From positions 78,349 through 128,527 of the forward strand of contig NZ_RXLQ01000019.1 in NCBI RefSeq assembly GCF_003953935.1: 50,179 nt of DNA. Reading direction: 5' to 3'. Within the stretch, counting starts at the first letter, position 1, and each line of letters starts with the position of its first letter. A program made the translations under genes and the position numbers. Below, piece by piece: positions 27,350-34,867 of this stretch. The notes beneath the pieces are model-generated. The model did no database searches, was not told where the DNA came from, and saw nothing but the letters and a program-made list of their open reading frames with translations. This stretch comes from Massilia atriviolacea (lineage in GTDB: Bacteria; Pseudomonadota; Gammaproteobacteria; Burkholderiales; Burkholderiaceae_D).

Positions 27350-28363
27350 TCAGCGCGGCGCCGTTAGCAGCAGGGAGGGCAGGCGGAAGCGCATTTTTCC
27401 GCTCTCGGCGCGGCCGTTGTTCTTGCCCGATTCAAAACTGCTGACCATGCCGGACAACAGGGTCGCGTTAAAGGCGGCGACCCCGAGCACAATGGCCAGC
27501 GATGCCGTGATCGCGGTGATGATGACCGTTTTCTTGAGGTCTTTCATGTCGGCTTTGATCTCGTAGTAGAGGCGCTCCATATTGTCGAAGCGTGCGTCGA
27601 TGCGTTTGACGTACTCCGTGTGCCGTTCGGCGGCCAGGCGCTGGATCTCGATATCCTGTTGCCGCCATTGTGCCGCTTGCTCCGCCTCGGCACGCTGCCG
27701 TTCCTTGCGCTCATCGGCTTGGGCTTGCCGCCATTCGGCCTGGGTTTTCTGCCATGCGGCATCGGCCTCCCGCCGTTCCGCCTCAAGGCGTTCGCGCTCC
27801 TTCTGGCGTTCTGCCTCCAGGCGTTCGCGTTCCTTCTGGCGTTCTGCCTCCAGGCGCTCCCGTTCTTTTTTACTCTCCGCTTCGGATAGCCGACGTTCAG
27901 CCTCGAGCTGTTCGCGTTCTTTTTTACTCTCTGCTTCGGCTTGCCGACGTTCCGCCTCAAGGCGTTCGCGTTCTTTTTTGCTCTCCGCTTCGGCCAGCCG
28001 ACGTTCTGCCTCCAGGTGTTCGCGTTCCTTCTGGCGTTCGGCCTCGAGGCGGTCGCGCTCTTTCTGGCGTTCGGCCTCCAGCCGTTCGCGCTCTTTCTGC
28101 CGTTCCGCCCGTTGCTCGGCTTCCAGTCGGTAGCGCTCGGCACGCTCCGCATCCTGGCGCGCATGCGCTTCGCGCCGTTCCTCTCGCCACTCGGCGTCCA
28201 GCCGGACTCGCTCGGCCCGCCGCTCGGCATCCATGCGGTCGCGCTCGTCCATCCGCATGATGAGCGTTTCGACGTTCGCCTCGACCGATGACATGCGTGT
28301 TTCCGCCCAGCTGCGTTGGGCTGCCAGGCGTGATTCGATCTCCTCGCGTGATGGTCCGTTCAT
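27350..28363 (-). CDS. Charged helical-repeat protein with C-terminal membrane anchor
   Basis: I do not recognise a family for this 337-residue protein. After an N-terminal helix (1-40), residues about 40-225 are almost entirely Glu, Arg, Lys, Ala and Gln. Within this, leucine-led units of 11 residues (LEAERQKERER) and 18 residues (LEAERRLAEAESKKERER) run from 95 to 199. Residues 225-278 are a further helix and about 280-302 form one transmembrane segment (VIITAITASLAIVLGVAAF). A short tail follows. The pattern fits a long coiled coil or a stable single alpha-helix projecting from the membrane. The C-terminal part recalls small phage and plasmid membrane coiled-coil proteins, but no function can be given. 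It converges on the tRNA terminator. Confidence 0.8.
   Translation of the reverse strand: MNGPSREEIESRLAAQRSWAETRMSSVEANVETLIMRMDERDRMDAERRAERVRLDAEWREERREAHARQDAERAERYRLEAEQRAERQKERERLEAERQKERDRLEAERQKEREHLEAERRLAEAESKKERERLEAERRQAEAESKKEREQLEAERRLSEAESKKERERLEAERQKERERLEAERQKERERLEAERREADAAWQKTQAEWRQAQADERKERQRAEAEQAAQWRQQDIEIQRLAAERHTEYVKRIDARFDNMERLYYEIKADMKDLKKTVIITAITASLAIVLGVAAFNATLLSGMVSSFESGKNNGRAESGKMRFRLPSLLLTAPR
27767..28081 (-). repeat. In-frame tandem repeats of 33 and 54 bases
   Basis: Seven full units plus a partial one encode the leucine-led repeat of the helical protein. Units start at residues 95, 106, 117, 135, 153, 171, 182 and 193, giving spacings of 11, 11, 18, 18, 18, 11 and 11. 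All spacings are whole codons, so expansion or contraction keeps the frame. The repeats are coding and are not a CRISPR array. Confidence 0.9.
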
Positions 28364-28515
28364 GAGTCGATGATAGTCCTGCCATGATGAGCGTCAAGCG
28401 GGCGCGTTTGAGGCAGCGCAAGGCGCGTACCCCGCCTGCGCGTATTCGCCTTACTAATTATTCGAACAAGTAGCCCGACTGATAATCTTCGGTGCGCCGG
28501 CCCTGCCAGGGACAT

Positions 28516-28538
28516 AAAAAGGCCCGCACAAGGCGGGC
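28516..28538 (-). terminator. Terminator of the S24 repressor gene
   Basis: GCCCGC (28522-28527) and GCGGGC (28533-28538) form a stem with a 5-base loop. Read on the minus strand it is followed by CCTTTTT. It lies about 50 bases beyond the repressor stop. Confidence 0.8.
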
Positions 28539-28590
28539 TGGGCGGCATCGATAGCGGTTGAATCAGGTCACGGCGCGCCCGCTGGCGACC

Positions 28591-29385
28591 TCAGACGCGA
28601 TTCATCAGCGAACGCGCTTCCTGCCGCACCACGCGCCCGACGATGATGCATTCGCCGCCGCGGCAAGCGCGCCGGTGGTAGGCCGGGTCCGGATTCATGG
28701 ACGACAGATACCATTCGCGGCCTTCGCGCACCAGTTGCTTGACTACCGCTTCGCCATCGAAATTTACCGCGTACAACTCGTTATTGACGGGCTTGGTGTC
28801 GGCGATATTGATGACCACCACATCGCCTTCGATCATCAGCGGCCACATGCTGTCGCCCTTGACGCTGATGGCCAGCAGGCACTGCGGCACCAGGTCGTTC
28901 TTTTCGATGAAGCGGCGCGGCAGGTTGATCGTGGTGTCGTTGCGGTCTTCCTGCGAGGCCTCGAAGCCCATGACGCCGGCGCGCAGGGTCAGGCTGACCT
29001 TCTTGATGGGGATGTATTCGTCCTGCTCGGCATCGACCGTGATGCGTCGGCCGACCAGGCGGAAATCGTTCCCGCGCGACTGCGCCATCGTCATCGCATC
29101 CTTGGCGGCGGCGTAGTCGTCCGCTTGCGATGCGAGCGCGGCGCTGAAGGACGAGATCGGTACACCCAGCAACTTCGAAAATTTGATGGCCACATCGATG
29201 TTCAATGGAATTTTTCCGTTGAGATATTGGTTCAACGCGCTTTGGCCGAATTCCATCTGGTTGGCGGCGGCTTCCTGGGACGCCGGCAGCCCTTGGCTGC
29301 GACGCGCGTGTTGCCACTCGATGAAGAGTTGCTTGAGCTGCGCTGCGTCCGCAAGCTCGTGTTGGTTTAGGGGGAGGGCTGGCAT
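28591..29385 (-). CDS. LexA/CI-type repressor: helix-turn-helix plus S24 peptidase
   Basis: A 264-residue repressor. The N-terminal ~75 residues are an XRE-like DNA-binding domain (ASQEAAANQMEFGQSALNQYLNGK). The C-terminal half is an S24 domain with the catalytic serine in VKGDSMWP (Ser179) and lysine in EAVVKQL (Lys216). Their 37-residue spacing equals that of Ser119 and Lys156 in LexA. An Ala136-Gly137 bond in the linker is a candidate cleavage site. All parts for RecA-stimulated self-cleavage therefore look intact. I took the methionine at 29385 as start; the frame runs 12 codons further without signal. It faces three small plus-strand genes across a shared promoter region with symmetrical operators. 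Confidence 0.88.
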   Translation of the reverse strand: MPALPLNQHELADAAQLKQLFIEWQHARRSQGLPASQEAAANQMEFGQSALNQYLNGKIPLNIDVAIKFSKLLGVPISSFSAALASQADDYAAAKDAMTMAQSRGNDFRLVGRRITVDAEQDEYIPIKKVSLTLRAGVMGFEASQEDRNDTTINLPRRFIEKNDLVPQCLLAISVKGDSMWPLMIEGDVVVINIADTKPVNNELYAVNFDGEAVVKQLVREGREWYLSSMNPDPAYHRRACRGGECIIVGRVVRQEARSLMNRV

Positions 29386-29397
29386 AGACCGAACAAT

Positions 29398-29412
29398 ATA
29401 AGGAAAACTAAT
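29398..29412. promoter_or_regulatory. Possible third operator (weak), over the repressor promoter
   Basis: ATAAGG-AAA-ACTAAT keeps the 6-3-6 shape of the two better sites but only four of six positions are symmetrical. It overlaps the candidate -10 box of the repressor gene (TATATT on the minus strand, 29395-29400). Binding here would give negative autoregulation. Confidence 0.35.
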
Positions 29413-29420
29413 AAAAAGCA

Positions 29421-29435
29421 ATCAGTCTGACTGTT
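29421..29435. promoter_or_regulatory. Candidate repressor operator 2
   Basis: ATCAGT-CTG-ACTGTT is a 6-3-6 inverted repeat with five of six pairs matching. Its half-site resembles that of operator 1 (ATTAGT). Its centre is 25 bases from operator 1 and it touches the -35 box of the rightward promoter. Confidence 0.55.
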
Positions 29436-29462
29436 GACAACAACGATTAGTAGGACTAATAT
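29434..29462 (+). promoter_or_regulatory. Consensus sigma-70 promoter for the small divergent genes
   Basis: TTGACA (29434-29439), a 17-base spacer and TAATAT (29457-29462) make a near-perfect vegetative promoter. The expected start falls on or next to the ATG at 29470, so the first small gene would have a leaderless mRNA. Operator 1 lies wholly inside the spacer and -10 region, where a bound repressor would exclude polymerase. Confidence 0.85.
29446..29460. promoter_or_regulatory. Candidate repressor operator 1 (perfect palindrome)
   Basis: ATTAGT-AGG-ACTAAT is a perfect 6-3-6 inverted repeat between the -35 and -10 boxes of the rightward promoter. It is the strongest of the symmetrical sites between the S24 repressor and the small genes. 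Confidence 0.75.
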
Positions 29463-29469
29463 ACTACTT

Positions 29470-29592
29470 ATGAACACAAGACCAGCCGTCCGGCTCCACC
29501 CCGGCTCAGCCAGTGCCTTGCCGCGCGAAGGGATCGCCGTCCCCAGCCGAATGCAGTCCGTCCCCGCGCACGGGGACGCCCGCCGGACCTGA
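29470..29592 (+). CDS. Putative leaderless 40-residue peptide
   Basis: The ATG sits 8 bases after the -10 box of a consensus promoter, and the frame runs 40 codons (MNTRPAVRLHPG... ending DARRT) to TGA. No ribosome site is present, which fits leaderless translation. The peptide is basic and Pro/Ala-rich, with no similarity I recognise. It may instead be only the untranslated leader of the next genes. Confidence 0.4.
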   Translation: MNTRPAVRLHPGSASALPREGIAVPSRMQSVPAHGDARRT

Positions 29593-29700
29593 CCCGGCAG
29601 TTCGACCAGTTTGACCAGAAGCCCGGCGCCATTGCCAGCAGCAATGGCCGCTGCCCCGCCACGCCCGCGCCAGCGGCAGGCATTCCACCAAGGAGAACAG

Positions 29701-29886
29701 ATGACCGTCCAACCAGAACTCAATCACGAAGCGCGCCAGTTGCTCGCTGTCGCATGCGCCTGGCGAGAGAGCCGCAAGGCCACCGTCGCCACCGGTGGCG
29801 TGATCGGGGAATTAAGCGCGCTGCGCCATCGCCTCGACGGCGATGCGCTGGCTCAAGCAATCGACACGTATTGGAGGGCAGCATGA
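29701..29886 (+). CDS. Small protein (61 residues) under the S24-repressor promoter
   Basis: AAGGAG lies 7 bases before the ATG, a strong ribosome site. The 61-residue product (LNHEARQLLAVACAWRESRKATVATGGVIGEL...) is predicted mainly helical with no membrane segment. The stop overlaps the next start (ATGA), showing coupling. I do not recognise a family. Position after the repressor-controlled promoter suggests it is expressed when the repressor is inactivated. Confidence 0.65.
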   Translation: MTVQPELNHEARQLLAVACAWRESRKATVATGGVIGELSALRHRLDGDALAQAIDTYWRAA

Positions 29887-30263
29887 GACGTCAGCTGGTC
29901 GAACAACTTCGTTGCAACATTGTGGCCGCCCTTGCACATGGCCCGACACAGGTCGCCCCGCTGGCCCAACGGCTGGGCGCCGACGCCGAAAAAGTGCGCC
30001 AGCAATGCCTGGAGCTGTTCCGCGAGGGCGCCATCGGGCGCGATCCGCGCACCCGCCGTGCGCACATGGTGTACCGGGCGGCCGGCATGCCCGACCCGGC
30101 CGAACCCGATCCGCACCCGATCCAGCGCGTGCTGGCGCAGGAATGGAAAGGCCACCCCTACCGCGATCCGCTGGTTGCCGCGCTGTTCGGCCCGACGGGG
30201 AGGGCGCATGGCGGCGGCTTCGGCATGGCCCAGCATGGCGGCCATCGCGCCGACCGCGCCTGA
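29883..30263 (+). CDS. Small winged-helix-like protein (126 residues)
   Basis: The first ~50 residues (LRCNIVAALAHGPTQVAPLAQRLGADAEKVRQQCLELFREGAIGRD) have the helix-turn-helix-helix pattern of a small winged-helix domain, of the sort that reads one strand-specific DNA site. The rest is Pro-, His- and Gly-rich with no known fold. It overlaps the preceding gene by ATGA. Together with the S24 repressor it could form a two-regulator switch like CI and Cro, but this is inference from layout. Confidence 0.6.
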   Translation: MRRQLVEQLRCNIVAALAHGPTQVAPLAQRLGADAEKVRQQCLELFREGAIGRDPRTRRAHMVYRAAGMPDPAEPDPHPIQRVLAQEWKGHPYRDPLVAALFGPTGRAHGGGFGMAQHGGHRADRA

Positions 30264-30726
30264 CGGCCTGTGCCTGCGGATAGTTGCTACGACAGCTGCC
30301 CTGAGCCTGGGCCGCGCTTGCCGGCATGCACACCGGCAAGCCCGCGTGCGACAGCTGGCGGATCGCTGGCCTCTGGCGCACGCTGCCGGCATATTGCGTG
30401 CGATCGCAATCTGGCAGAGAGCGTTGCCATTGTGCATGCGCACGCACCATTGGCGCAGCCGCGGGCGCCATTCATCCAATCCCCAGCCATTCCGCCCCGC
30501 ATGCCCCGCATGCCCCGCATGCCGCGCGCGGCGACGACGACGTTACGCCGCGTGCCGGGCTAACGATCCCCTTCCTATCCCGCCACACAACAATGCCTCC
30601 CGGCATGCATGGCAACTCTGTTAGTCACCGCACAGTGAGCGAATGGCAATCGTTATATTTTTTGTATTCGGCACCAAGAAAAGGTGTCACCACCGCGCTG
30701 GTATAAAACTTTTAGAGGAATGGATC
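30264..30726. other. Gene-free stretch of 463 bases
   Basis: No supported gene. It holds a perfect 8-bp stem, CTTGCCGG (30317-30324) and CCGGCAAG (30333-30340), without a T-run. Three tandem copies of the 9-mer GCCCCGCAT lie at 30494-30520. Near the right end, ATTCGGCACCA (30666-30676) matches 10 of 11 bases of the tRNA-Thr 3' end. TATAAA (30702-30707) may be the -10 box for the DUF883-like gene. Confidence 0.5.
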
Positions 30727-31152
30727 ATGGACAATCAGAAATCGAATGGCGGCAACGCAAGCAATCTGGGTAACGAAGGTTCGGGCAGCAGCATGGGCAA
30801 GGACCTTGGCGCTGGCCGCAGCGACAATAACAAGCCTAACGACAACAACAAGGGCAGCGATCTGAGCAAAAGCGCGACCGATTTGCACAAAACCATCGAC
30901 AAAGCGGCTGAAGCTGCCCAGCCAGTGGTTGAACGCCTGGCCTCCAGCGCGCACGCCGGCGTCGATAAAGTCAGCGGCGCCCTGTCCGGTGTCACCGGCC
31001 GCGTCGACGAAAAAACCCGCCAGCTGACCGACGCCTACAAAAACTTTGCAGAAACCGGCCGCGACTACGTTCGCACCAGCCCGGCGACCTCGGTGCTGGT
31101 CGCCCTGGGGATCGGCTTTACCCTGTCGAAACTGCTGGGTCGTCGTCACTGA
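30727..31152 (+). CDS. DUF883/ElaB-YqjD-like membrane-anchored protein
   Basis: A 141-residue protein with a Gly/Asn/Ser-rich disordered start (1-45), an amphipathic helical middle (46-115) and one C-terminal hydrophobic segment (SPATSVLVALGIGFTLSKLLG, about 119-138) ending GRRH. This is the layout of ElaB/YqjD/YgaM proteins, which are RpoS-dependent inner-membrane proteins that bind stationary-phase ribosomes in E. coli. AGAGGAA precedes the ATG by 6 bases. The catalase gene follows on the same strand, fitting a stress-response setting. Confidence 0.8.
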   Translation: MDNQKSNGGNASNLGNEGSGSSMGKDLGAGRSDNNKPNDNNKGSDLSKSATDLHKTIDKAAEAAQPVVERLASSAHAGVDKVSGALSGVTGRVDEKTRQLTDAYKNFAETGRDYVRTSPATSVLVALGIGFTLSKLLGRRH

Positions 31153-31318
31153 TCAGCGCTGTCATGCGCTGGCACGGTCCCGGTCGGCAAATGCCGTCCG
31201 GGCCAGCCCCGTACGTCCATCAACTCCCCGTTTCGATCGTTTCGCTACCTTGCCCTGGCAGGTAGTGCCGCATTCCCGCGCCGGTCTCTCGTCCCACATA
31301 TTTTAGTTGAGGTAATTC

Positions 31319-33736
31319 ATGGTCACACGTAAGAAAACTGGCGCTTCGGAAGATGGCGCCGGCTCCATTCTGAGCACGGTCTCCGGACCGTCGAACGCGC
31401 AGCCGCCCGCCAGTCTCGGCAGCAGCGATCCCATTGCCGCACAGTTGCTCGTCAAGACTGTCGCCGGCCAAGAGCTGGCCGCCGCCATGCCGTTCAACCC
31501 GAACAAGCCAGGCGAATACGGCGACGCCGCCCGCACGCCGCAGGCCGGCGCGACGGCAGAACCGTCGACCCCGCTCGCCACCGGCAGCACGCCGACCGAA
31601 ACCATCGCCTCCGACAAGCTCGGCAGCGGCGTGCCGGCGGTGGGCGCGAATCCGACCGTCGGTCCGCTCGACCGCGTGCGCGTCGACAGCGGCGGACAAC
31701 GCCTGACCACCAACCAGGGCGTGCCGGTTGCCGATAACCAGCATTCGCTCAAGATCGGCCTGCGTGGGCCGACCGCGATGGAAGACTTCATCCTGCGCGA
31801 AAAGCTGACCCATTTCGACCACGAGCGCATTCCCGAGCGCGTGGTGCACGCCCGCGGCTCCGCTGCCCATGGATATTTCGAGAGCTACCAGGACCTGAGC
31901 GCAGTGACCCGCGCCTCGCTGTTCGCCCAGCCCGGCAAGCGCACTCCCGTGTTCACCCGGTTTTCGACCGTCGCCGGCGAAAGAGGTTCCTCCGATACCG
32001 TGCGCGATGTGCGCGGTTTTGCCGTCAAGTTCTATACGGACGAAGGCAACTGGGATCTGGTCGGCAACAACATGCCGGTCTTCTTCATCCAGGACGCCAT
32101 GAAGTTCCCCGACCTGGTGCATTCGGTCAAGCCCGAACCGCATCACGCCATGCCGCAGGCATCGAGCGCCCACGACACCTTCTGGGATTTCGTCTCGCTG
32201 ATGCCCGAATCGACCCACATGCTGCTGTGGCAAATGTCGGACCGCGCGATTCCGCGCAGCTACCGCACGATGCAGGGTTTCGGCGTGCACACTTTCCGCC
32301 TGGTCAACGCGGCAGGCGAATCGGTGTTCTGCAAATTCCACTGGACCCCGCTGCAGGGCACGCACTCGCTGGTGTGGGATGAAGCGGCCAAGCTGGTCGG
32401 CGCCGATCCCGACTACCATCGGCGCGACCTGTGGGAAGCCATCGACAGCGGCAACTTTCCCGAGTGGGAGCTGGCCCTGCAAATCTTCACCGAAGAGCAG
32501 GCCGAGTCGTTCGCCTTCGACGTGCTCGATCCGACCAAGATCGTGCCCGAAGAATTGGTGCCGCTCACCCCGGTCGGTAAGATGGTGCTCAACCGTAACC
32601 CGGACAACTTCTTCGCCGAAACGGAACAAGTGGCCTTCTGTACCGCCCACATCGTCCCCGGCATCGATTTCAGTAACGATCCGCTGCTGCAAGGCCGTAT
32701 CCATTCCTACCTCGATACCCAGATCAGCCGTCTGGGCGGTGTGAATTTCCACGAAATCCCCGTCAACGCGCCGATCGCGCCCGTGCACAACAACCAGCGC
32801 GACGGCATGCACCGCCAGGCCGTGCATCGCGGCCGCGTCAGTTACGAGCCGAACTCGCTGGGCGGCGGTTGCCCGTTCCAGGCCGGCATGAAAAACGGCT
32901 TCACCAGCTTCCCGCAGACGATTTCGGAAGACAAGGTGCGTGGCAATCCGGAACTGTTCGCCGATCACTATTCGCAGGCGCGCCTGTTCTTCAACAGCCA
33001 GAGCCCGGTCGAACAGGCGCACATTGCCGCCGCCTTCCGCTTCGAACTGACGCGCGTGCAGACCCCGGCCGTGCGCGAGCGCGTGCTGGCCACCCTGGCC
33101 AATGTCAATCCGGTCCTGGCCGGCTCGGTTGCCGCCGGCCTGGGCATGGACGTGCCGGCGCCGCTGCCGCTGGCGACCGACCGTCCGATGCATGAGTACG
33201 AGCCGTCGCCGGCCCTGTCCTTGCTCAGCCGTCCGGGCGAAACCGGAATCCGCACGCGCAAGGTGGCGCTGCTGGTCGCCAATGGGGTCGACGGCGCCAT
33301 GGTGCGCGCGATCTACAGTTCGCTGCTGGAAGAGGGCGCCGTGCCGCGCCTGGTCGGCGGTCAGCTGGGCAAGGTCAAGACCAGCGATGGCGGCACCCTC
33401 GACGTGGAAATCACGCTCGAAGCCGGCCCGTCGGTCCTGTACGACGCCGTGGTCGTGCCCGATGGCGAAGCAGCCATCGGCACGCTCAGCCGCGACGCCC
33501 ATGCCCAGGATTTCGTGCGCGAGCAGTATCGTCACTGCAAGCCGATCCTGGTGGTCGGCGCCGCCGCCGCGCTGCTCAAGCAGGCGGGCGTGCCGCCGGC
33601 CTTGCCGGACGGTTCGGCCGACCCGGCCCTGATCGGTACCGAAGGCGGGGCCCTGGCGCCGGCGCTGGCGGCCTTCAAGGCGGCGCTGGCCGGTCACCGT
33701 TCGTTCGCGCGCGAAACCGATCCGCCGAAGGTCTGA
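31319..33736 (+). CDS. katE: Large-subunit catalase (HPII/KatE type)
   Basis: Monofunctional heme catalase of 805 residues. After an unusually long, probably flexible N-terminal extension (to about 140), the catalase core has the catalytic histidine in [12 protein letters not shown] (His177), asparagine in DLVGNN (about 250) and heme-ligand tyrosine in [14 protein letters not shown] (Tyr464). The C-terminal ~150 residues form the DJ-1/PfpI-like domain typical of large-subunit catalases ([17 protein letters not shown]...). At the position of HPII His392, which bonds covalently to the ligand tyrosine, this protein has Cys441. GAGG precedes the ATG by about 6 bases. Confidence 0.96.
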   Translation: MVTRKKTGASEDGAGSILSTVSGPSNAQPPASLGSSDPIAAQLLVKTVAGQELAAAMPFNPNKPGEYGDAARTPQAGATAEPSTPLATGSTPTETIASDKLGSGVPAVGANPTVGPLDRVRVDSGGQRLTTNQGVPVADNQHSLKIGLRGPTAMEDFILREKLTHFDHERIPERVVHARGSAAHGYFESYQDLSAVTRASLFAQPGKRTPVFTRFSTVAGERGSSDTVRDVRGFAVKFYTDEGNWDLVGNNMPVFFIQDAMKFPDLVHSVKPEPHHAMPQASSAHDTFWDFVSLMPESTHMLLWQMSDRAIPRSYRTMQGFGVHTFRLVNAAGESVFCKFHWTPLQGTHSLVWDEAAKLVGADPDYHRRDLWEAIDSGNFPEWELALQIFTEEQAESFAFDVLDPTKIVPEELVPLTPVGKMVLNRNPDNFFAETEQVAFCTAHIVPGIDFSNDPLLQGRIHSYLDTQISRLGGVNFHEIPVNAPIAPVHNNQRDGMHRQAVHRGRVSYEPNSLGGGCPFQAGMKNGFTSFPQTISEDKVRGNPELFADHYSQARLFFNSQSPVEQAHIAAAFRFELTRVQTPAVRERVLATLANVNPVLAGSVAAGLGMDVPAPLPLATDRPMHEYEPSPALSLLSRPGETGIRTRKVALLVANGVDGAMVRAIYSSLLEEGAVPRLVGGQLGKVKTSDGGTLDVEITLEAGPSVLYDAVVVPDGEAAIGTLSRDAHAQDFVREQYRHCKPILVVGAAAALLKQAGVPPALPDGSADPALIGTEGGALAPALAAFKAALAGHRSFARETDPPKV

Positions 33737-33756
33737 ACGACGGCGTGGTAAACGAG

Positions 33757-33785
33757 AAAAACGCCAGCAATGCTGGCGTTTTTTT
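33757..33785. terminator. Bidirectional terminator after katE
   Basis: AAAAACGCCAGC and GCTGGCGTTTTT form a long stem with a 3-base loop, giving T-runs on both strands. It serves the converging catalase and PEP-CTERM genes. The core GCCAGC/GCTGGC recurs at 34823 and 35752. Confidence 0.9.
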
Positions 33786-33808
33786 CGGCTGAAGGAAGTG
33801 CGTGCGGA

Positions 33809-34507
33809 TCAGCGGAAGGTGTCGTACTCGCCCTTGCGGCGACGCGACATGAAGCCGATCAGGCCCAGGCCGGCCAGCAGCATGGCATAGGTTTCCGGTT
33901 CCGGCACCGGGGTGGTCGGTACCTGGAAGGCGGTCTTGCTGAGGTCGCGCGCGAAGATGGTCAGGTTCGAGTAGTCGGACAGCTTGCCGCCCGGGTTGAG
34001 CGCGTTCAGGGACCAGCTGCCGCTGGTCTTGGCGCCGGCGCCGAGGACTTCGTCGTTGAACAGCCAGGCCGAGCTGCCGCCGCCGGTATGCATCGCAAAC
34101 ACCAGGTCCAGCTTGATGTTGTTGTTCGGGTCGTTGTTCGCCATGGTCCACGAGCCGGTGCGGCCGCTGCTCTTGTCGAAAGTGAAGGTGAGGCTGGTGC
34201 CCAGCTTGCCGGTCGTGATGGCCACGCCGTTGTCGGCGTCGCTGCCGAAGGCGGCGATCGAGGTCCAGCCCTGTTTCGAGCCGTACAGCGCGAAGTCGCT
34301 GGCGAAACCGCTGCTGTTGCCGTTCTTGCCTTGCTGGGGATTGACGCCGCCGGCATAGTCGACCGCATCGGCGCCCGCGCCGTTGAGGGTGACGTCGCCC
34401 TTGGCGGTCTTGCCGGCGCTGCCGCTGCCTGCCTGCGCGTCGGTGGCGAACAGGACGCTCGTGAACAGTGCCGCGCCCATGGTAATCGTTTTAGCAATGT
34501 TTTTCAT
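33809..34507 (-). CDS. PEP-CTERM exported protein, paralogue A
   Basis: A 232-residue exported protein: signal peptide MKNIAKTITMGAALFTSVLFATDAQA, a beta-rich body and a C-terminal exosortase signal (VPEPETYAMLLAGLGLIGFMSRRRK). It is a full-length paralogue of the gene at 34868, the two sharing GDVTLNGAGADAVDYA, GFASDFALYGSKQGWTSIA and NLTIFARDLSKTAF-like blocks. The PEP-CTERM signal is the MSRRRK variant common in Massilia. The start is the ATG of the signal peptide. Confidence 0.88.
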   Translation of the reverse strand: MKNIAKTITMGAALFTSVLFATDAQAGSGSAGKTAKGDVTLNGAGADAVDYAGGVNPQQGKNGNSSGFASDFALYGSKQGWTSIAAFGSDADNGVAITTGKLGTSLTFTFDKSSGRTGSWTMANNDPNNNIKLDLVFAMHTGGGSSAWLFNDEVLGAGAKTSGSWSLNALNPGGKLSDYSNLTIFARDLSKTAFQVPTTPVPEPETYAMLLAGLGLIGFMSRRRKGEYDTFR

Positions 34508-34616
34508 GTCGTTTCCGATGAGTAGAAATGGAGTGAGAAGCATTGCGGGGGTTAGGCAGCGCTTGAAGCAAATGCGTTAGTACAGGGCAAATAGTACCGC
34601 AGGTATTGATGAGATT

Positions 34617-34655
34617 CAAGTGAGAAAGTTATATTAATACAATTCAACTGATAAA
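34617..34655 (-). promoter_or_regulatory. Conserved upstream block, copy A
   Basis: These 39 bases match 35674-35712 at 31 positions. They lie about 110 bases upstream of paralogue A, the same distance as the other copy from paralogue B. The core GAAAGTTATAT is identical in both. It may be a promoter or activator site; no standard -35/-10 pair is obvious. Confidence 0.55.
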
Positions 34656-34822
34656 AATATAACTTTCGCTTGCAATAATGTTGCTTCAGAAAAATTTTCA
34701 CTGTCTGGCACAACTGGAAACTTCGGCTCTGTGGCGGGGCATCGGCGTCTGGCGCGCCGTTCAGGCCCCTGCCGTCGCGTGCGCAAAGCCGCTTGAGGCG
34801 ACCGTTGTTCCCACCCAACAAA

Positions 34823-34845
34823 AACGCCAGCGCGAGGCTGGCGTT
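34823..34845 (-). terminator. Terminator of PEP-CTERM paralogue B
   Basis: AACGCCAGC and GCTGGCGTT pair across a GCGAG loop. On the minus strand it is followed by TTTTTG. It lies 22 bases past the stop. Confidence 0.85.
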
Positions 34846-34867
34846 GTCGTCTTGCGAAGCGGCGGGA

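Larger units (their letters stand above)
34508..34867. other. 360-base gap between the PEP-CTERM paralogues
   Basis: No gene is seen. The left half is the A+T-rich upstream region of paralogue A with a block conserved in front of paralogue B (34617-34655). Arms GAAAGTTATAT (34624-34634) and ATATAACTTTC (34657-34667) form an 11-bp inverted repeat separated by 22 bases. The right end holds the terminator of paralogue B. Confidence 0.65.

Noticed and set aside
27767-28081. Regular repeats that could suggest a CRISPR array
   Set aside because: Units are contiguous, whole-codon and of two lengths (33 and 54 bases), with no unique spacers and no cas genes.
27582-28133. Serine/arginine-rich plus-strand frame opposite the helical-rod gene
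   Set aside because: It exists only because the Glu/Arg/Lys codon repeats read open on the other strand.
28591-30263. Complete prophage
   Set aside because: Only the repressor and small genes are present; no integrase, replication, packaging, structural or lysis genes are seen within the window.
30264-30640. Plus-strand frames of about 90-230 codons after the winged-helix-like gene
   Set aside because: Cys/Arg/His-rich readings without ribosome sites, containing the 9-mer repeat; they look like noncoding sequence.
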